Source: Bartonella kosoyi (GTDB lineage: Bacteria > Pseudomonadota > Alphaproteobacteria > Rhizobiales > Rhizobiaceae). From it: a DNA stretch of 64,000 nt. The translations under genes and the position numbers were made by a program. Location of the stretch: positions 186,001 through 250,000 of the forward strand of contig NZ_CP031843.2 of assembly GCF_003606325.2 (NCBI RefSeq), read 5' to 3'. Under the pieces are notes generated by a model that had not been told where the DNA came from, did no database searches, and worked only from the letters and a program-made list of their open reading frames with translations. Below are positions 60,310 to 64,000 of this stretch, piece after piece (position 1 is the stretch's first letter; each line of letters opens with the position of its first letter).

Positions 60310-60760
60310 TGTTGATTTATAAAGATATTTCAGTGTTATTCAACGTAAATGAAAAACCTGAATACTGTAAATTTGTTCCATGTTGAATCAATAAAAACCT
60401 TTTTCTTACACGTTACAAGCGAAAAGAGCTGTAGAGATAAAACCCATAAAAGAAAGACACGCCTCTTATCAACCGTCTCAAGTGCTAAAGGCTAGTCAGC
60501 ACCATTGGAGGCTAGAAAAGTGTGTGATACTGGCTTACTCCTTCACAAATACAACATTGATAGTGAATAATGAATGATAAGCGCCAACATCTTTTATAAA
60601 GATTATAGCTCTTACGAGCGATATTTTAAAAGAGATATGAAAAAACTGCTAGATATTTCTTTAAAACAAGCGCGTGAATAAGCAACGCAACAGTATTTTA
60701 TTTTGAGAATTCTATCTTGCATAAGAAACGTGCACCCCCATTAAAGAAAGTTCATAAATG
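60310..60760 (+). pseudogene. Integrase-leader repeat, remnant 15
   Basis: Plus-strand copy: leader (gttattcaacgtaaatgaaaaacc, tgttgaatcaataaaaaccttt, cacgttacaagcg), start region (ttatcaaccgtctcaagtgctaaaggc) and coding end ctttaaaacaagcgcgtgaataagcaacgcaacag, which reads QARE-stop-ATQQ. It continues further into integrase than most copies. Confidence 0.75.
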
Positions 60761-60889
60761 AGCTGCAGAACTTTATATTTATTCAAAAACAGTGTTAAAA
60801 ATGCTCCCGACAGGGTGAAATGAAGAGAAAAACAAACAATCTCTTAAAAAAAGACACCAATCAACAATATAATGGCGTGCTGTTTTTCA

Positions 60890-61015
60890 TATATAATACA
60901 TTGATTTATAACAATGTTTCGTGTTGAACTATAACATCCAATATCGTAAAATTACTCTTTTCTTATATTAAATCAATTATCTGCCGTTGCAAATGAAATT
61001 AATGTGTAGGCAAAA
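60890..61015 (+). pseudogene. Integrase-leader repeat, remnant 16 (leader only)
   Basis: acattgatttataacaatgtttcgtgttgaact, atatcgtaaaattactcttttcttatattaaatcaatt and the following cgttgcaaatg are a second plus-strand leader just before the reversed remnant 17. Confidence 0.6.
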
Positions 61016-61064
61016 ATTATTAAAGCAAAATATATAAACACCTTTCATAGCCCCTCTCAATATA

Positions 61065-61430
61065 AGGATTATTTTAAAAAGGCATCTTTTATAGCACCCC
61101 ACCCCATTTTACACCATTGACTATGAATGGTATAATGGTAAATCTGTTGAGCATCCCCATTTTTACGCTTGTGAAGCTGCAAGCTGCGCCATCCCCCCCC
61201 TTTATCAATCCTCAAATGCGATAGCCCTTGGTATTTAAGACGATTCATAACAGGTTTTATTGTACAGTTTTTATTCACGTAGACTTCCTCGTTTGTAACG
61301 TACAAGCGGGTTGTTTTGATTGATTCAACATGAAATAGCTTTAGAATGAAAGAAGCTGACGATATTCAAGGGTCTTATTAAACACGTAAAACTATAAACT
61401 ATCATTATAAACAAAATATATTAAGTAATA
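61065..61430 (-). pseudogene. Integrase-leader repeat, remnant 17
   Basis: Minus-strand copy with a frame at 61069-61305 reading PVMNRLKYQGLSHLR, then LQLHKRKNGDAQQIYHYTIHSQW and GAIKDAFLK, and a leader with cctcgtttgtaacgtacaagcgggttgttttgattgattcaac. The start region here is in frame (MNRLKYQGLSHLR), showing the true N-terminus of the ancestral integrase. 61431-61723 holds no gene. Confidence 0.8.
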
Positions 61431-61723
61431 GAATAACAGAAAAAATGTATGATGAAACGGGCTTTTTTCTTTCTGAAAAATAACAATATCTTCAAAAAAT
61501 TAAATCTTGTATAATCTTTATTATTTAAAAAGTATTTTTTGAAATACTTAAGCCATCAAACCAAATTCGAGGGGAAACTGAAGATGAGTGTTGGTTTTTA
61601 TTCCAGATACATAACGCAATACAATAATTAACCATCTGTCCTCTCTATTCTAGACTTAAAAGCTTTGTATTCTACATTAAAACAATTCTAAATAATGAAT
61701 AAGAAGGAACTGAATTTAAACTC

Positions 61724-62815
61724 ATGCAACGTCTCTTTTATAATTTATTTTTTTCTTTCATCTTGAGTTTGTCGAGCACTTTTTCTTTAGCACAACCTTT
61801 TATTTCTGTTGATGTTACAACGGGACATATCTTAAAACATAATCAGGCTTTTGAGCGTTGGTATCCAGCTTCCTTAACAAAATTAATGACCGCTTATGTT
61901 ATTTTTCGCGCTATGAGCCGAGGGGAAATTTCACCCAACAAACCGATCACCATCAGCGAATATGCTGCAAAAGCTCCCGCGTATCGTTCAGGCTATAAAG
62001 CTGGTTCTGCTCTCACACTTGATACAGCCTTAAGTATCACCATGGTTAAATCGACCAATGATTTGGCCATTGCCATGAGTGAAGCCGTTGCTGGTTCACA
62101 GAAAGCTTTTGTACACAAAATGAATAGAGAAGCTAAACGTTTAGGCATGTTTGGCACTCATTTTGCAAACGCAAGTGGTTTACCAGATCCTCAAAACTAT
62201 TCCACCGCACGCGATATTGCTCTTTTAGCTGTCCAAATACGTCGGGAGTTTCCACAATATGCTCATTATTTTTCTATTCCAGCCATTGATTTTGGTAATA
62301 ACCGAAAAATCCAGCATAACTCAAACAACCTCATTGGTCGTTTTTATGGAATAGACGGTATGAAAACAGGCTTTATTTGCGCCTCTGGTTTTAATCTTGT
62401 TGCCTCAGCTACTCGCAATAAACGTACAATTATTGCCGTCATTTTAGGCGCGAACAACGTAAGTGAAAGAGAAGAAAAAGCAGCACAACTTCTTGAAATA
62501 GGATTTTTACATCAAGGAAGCCCCCAATTAACACTCACAACATTAAAACCTTATGGGAATAACATAACACAAGCCAACAATATGAGCCAACAAACATGCA
62601 CGCCTGAAGCCATAAAAATGCATGCCAATTCATATGACGATCAAGGAAATATTATTCTCACCTCACCTTTTATCACTGCACCATCTTCTTTTTATCATCC
62701 TTTAGTAGTACATCTTATTCGTAGTCCACAAATGCCTAAAATAACAGTAAAACCCCTAAGAAAACCCCATAGTCCCTATAAAAGACGCGCAAACTATTCT
62801 ATAAAAAAGCCGTAA
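61724..62815 (+). CDS. D-alanyl-D-alanine carboxypeptidase (penicillin-binding, S11)
   Basis: Periplasmic peptidoglycan DD-carboxypeptidase. The 363 residues have a signal peptide (about 1-23, cleavage after SLA), the SxxK motif S50-L-T-K53 in YPASLTKLMTAY, SxN at 110-112 (KSTNDLAIAM) and KTG at 214-216 (GMKTGFICASG). The C-terminus after about 270 is low-complexity and proline-rich rather than a clear PBP5-type domain, and ends in a basic tail (KRRANYSIKKP). Upstream ribosome binding (AAGGAA) is about 16 bases from the ATG. Confidence 0.92.
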   Translation: MQRLFYNLFFSFILSLSSTFSLAQPFISVDVTTGHILKHNQAFERWYPASLTKLMTAYVIFRAMSRGEISPNKPITISEYAAKAPAYRSGYKAGSALTLDTALSITMVKSTNDLAIAMSEAVAGSQKAFVHKMNREAKRLGMFGTHFANASGLPDPQNYSTARDIALLAVQIRREFPQYAHYFSIPAIDFGNNRKIQHNSNNLIGRFYGIDGMKTGFICASGFNLVASATRNKRTIIAVILGANNVSEREEKAAQLLEIGFLHQGSPQLTLTTLKPYGNNITQANNMSQQTCTPEAIKMHANSYDDQGNIILTSPFITAPSSFYHPLVVHLIRSPQMPKITVKPLRKPHSPYKRRANYSIKKP

Positions 62816-62819
62816 GACA

Positions 62820-63120
62820 CTTTTAAATCTACAGCTGTTGAATCAATTAAATCTGTCTCTTTCACATCACAAGATGTGATGAGCATAATAGATAAAATAA
62901 TCAAAGTAAGGAATTAAAACTCTTCCTATAAGACCTTTTAAGTGCGAAGAATTATCATAAACATGAGCACTGAAAAGTAGCATGATTGCACCCGCACTTA
63001 CCTTTATAAACTTAGAAGGAGTGATAAAATGGATTTCGTAGGCAATTATCCATCACATATCCCTCACACCCCATTATAAATGGGGTTGACGTCATAAGAT
63101 ATGTTTCTTTAAAACAGAAC
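62820..63120 (+). pseudogene. Integrase-leader repeat, remnant 18
   Basis: Plus-strand copy: ttgaatcaattaaatctgtctctttcacatcacaagatg (leader), a decayed middle, ttataaacttagaaggagtgataaaatggatttcg, catcacatatccctcacacc (YTIH region) and ataagatatgtttctttaaaacag, matching the DVSLKQ codons. It ends nine bases before the CobW-type gene. Confidence 0.65.
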
Positions 63121-63128
63121 CACGGTTG

Positions 63129-64000
63129 ATGATTAAAATGAAAATGAAGCGCATTCCTCTCACGCTGATTACTGGTTTTTTAGGCTCTGGCAAAACAACT
63201 TTGCTCAACCGTATGCTACAAGACCCTCTCTTAACCGAATGTGCTGTTATCATCAACGAATTCGGTGAAATCAGTATTGACCATCTTCTTGTTGAAAAGA
63301 CGACAGAAGGAATTATTGAGCTTACCAATGGTTGCTTATGCTGCAATTTACGCAGTGATCTCATTGATACATTGATGGATTTAATCAATCGCGTCGAAAC
63401 AGGACAGATTAAACAACTCAAACACATTATTATTGAAACAACAGGGATGGCTGATCCCGCCCCTATTTTACAAATACTTTTAAGCCACCCACTGTTTATT
63501 CAAACACTGTCTATAAATGCTGTTCTTGCAACATTTGATACATTAAGCACACTTTCCATATGCGAGCGCTATCCTGAAATATATAAACAATTAATCCTTG
63601 CTGATAAAATTATTCTCACCAAAACAGATCTCACAGCCCCACAATCTCTTTCAAATACGCTCCTTAACACACTCAAAAGAATGAATCCCACAGCACAAAT
63701 CATTGATGCCCATTCTGAAGATTTCTGTTCAAATCTATTAATAAATCACACATTATGGAATGAAACAGGAGACAATACACACCTTAAGCAAAATCTTACC
63801 ACCGCTCCACACGATCATGCCCCCCATAAAACCATTCGTACCTTTTCATTAGATTGTGAAGAACTCGTTGATTACGCTACAATTGAAGCTTTTTTAGATC
63901 TCCTACAAGACCGTTATGGTACAAAATTACTCCGTATTAAAGCAATAATCGCATTGCGTGATGATCCTTATCGCCCCCTTGTATTACATGGCGTACAAAC
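63129..64000 (+). CDS. CobW/G3E-family GTPase (3' end outside window)
   Basis: A G3E GTPase of the CobW/COG0523 group, with 290 complete codons before the window ends. Walker A GFLGSGKT (16-23), the zinc motif CLCC (69-72), VIINEFGEISID and LTKTDL (guanine recognition TKTD) are intact, and the C-terminal part with VDYATIEAFLDLLQDRYGTKLLRIKAIIAL has begun. Members handle zinc or cobalt insertion into enzymes. Three in-frame ATG codons (63129, 63138, 63144) compete as start; no clear ribosome binding site decides. Confidence 0.92.
   Translation, partial: MIKMKMKRIPLTLITGFLGSGKTTLLNRMLQDPLLTECAVIINEFGEISIDHLLVEKTTEGIIELTNGCLCCNLRSDLIDTLMDLINRVETGQIKQLKHIIIETTGMADPAPILQILLSHPLFIQTLSINAVLATFDTLSTLSICERYPEIYKQLILADKIILTKTDLTAPQSLSNTLLNTLKRMNPTAQIIDAHSEDFCSNLLINHTLWNETGDNTHLKQNLTTAPHDHAPHKTIRTFSLDCEELVDYATIEAFLDLLQDRYGTKLLRIKAIIALRDDPYRPLVLHGVQ

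Noticed and set aside
1..64000. CRISPR array or classical insertion sequence
   Set aside because: No regularly spaced short repeats and no transposase gene with terminal inverted repeats were seen; the repeated sequences are dispersed, decayed integrase remnants.

Overview
The window reads as an AT-rich alphaproteobacterial chromosome segment of the order Hyphomicrobiales (Rhizobiales), most probably a Bartonella. The basis is gene content and order typical of that order (ffh/rpsP/rimM/trmD/rplS; bolA, a J-domain gene, cobS, cobT; htpX, rsmB, a heparinase-like gene and purH; hemY, COG4223 and tsaD; argH, lppL-like, lysA and DUF4175; ABC operon and holA), combined with reduction: hemC and hemD are absent beside hemY, genes are broken, and long non-coding gaps are full of decayed sequence. 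The species cannot be fixed by reading alone.

Layout. 1-2200: rplS (cut by the window edge), trmD and rimM on the minus strand. 2300-4120: SapC-family gene and xerC. 4130-8810: bolA, a J-domain protein, cobS and cobT, with a displaced copy of the bolA 3' end on the far side of an integrase remnant. 9560-11810: queuosine-precursor transporter, rpmB, SURF1. 12880-14960: purH and a DUF1127 gene. 17050-21600: heparinase-like, rsmB, htpX, and a divergent SdhAF4/DUF1674 gene. 21750-24970: rpsP, chorismate mutase, ffh, carbonic anhydrase. 25240-29950: the giant NAD-glutamate dehydrogenase. 30920-36530: a frameshifted DUF2125 gene, a class I glutamine amidotransferase, hemY and the COG4223 gene. 36900-40410: tsaD, an EVE-domain gene and a CenR-like regulator whose phosphoacceptor Asp is Gly. 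41710-50270: methyltransferase, DUF4175 protein, lysA, small lipoprotein, argH, tlpA-like, YaiI-like, BrkB-like. 50620-56290: prephenate dehydrogenase, holA and a three-gene ABC transporter. 56475-58100: tRNA-Gly(GCC), a broken GNAT gene and a possible small membrane protein. 58340-64000: thiD, plsC-like, D,D-carboxypeptidase and a CobW-type GTPase cut by the window edge.

The most striking non-genic signal is an interspersed family of at least 17 decayed fragments, in both orientations, of one sequence: a roughly 170-base leader followed by the N-terminal arm-binding (DUF4102) part of a P4-type phage integrase. It occupies most of the long intergenic gaps and is linked to a duplicated bolA 3' end, to a possible inversion of the purH segment, and to the region just before the CobW-type gene. 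Smaller points of interest are a duplicated piece of holA, the poly-A frameshift in the DUF2125 gene, a nonsense codon in the GNAT gene, and ribosomal operon genes split by about 19.5 kb.
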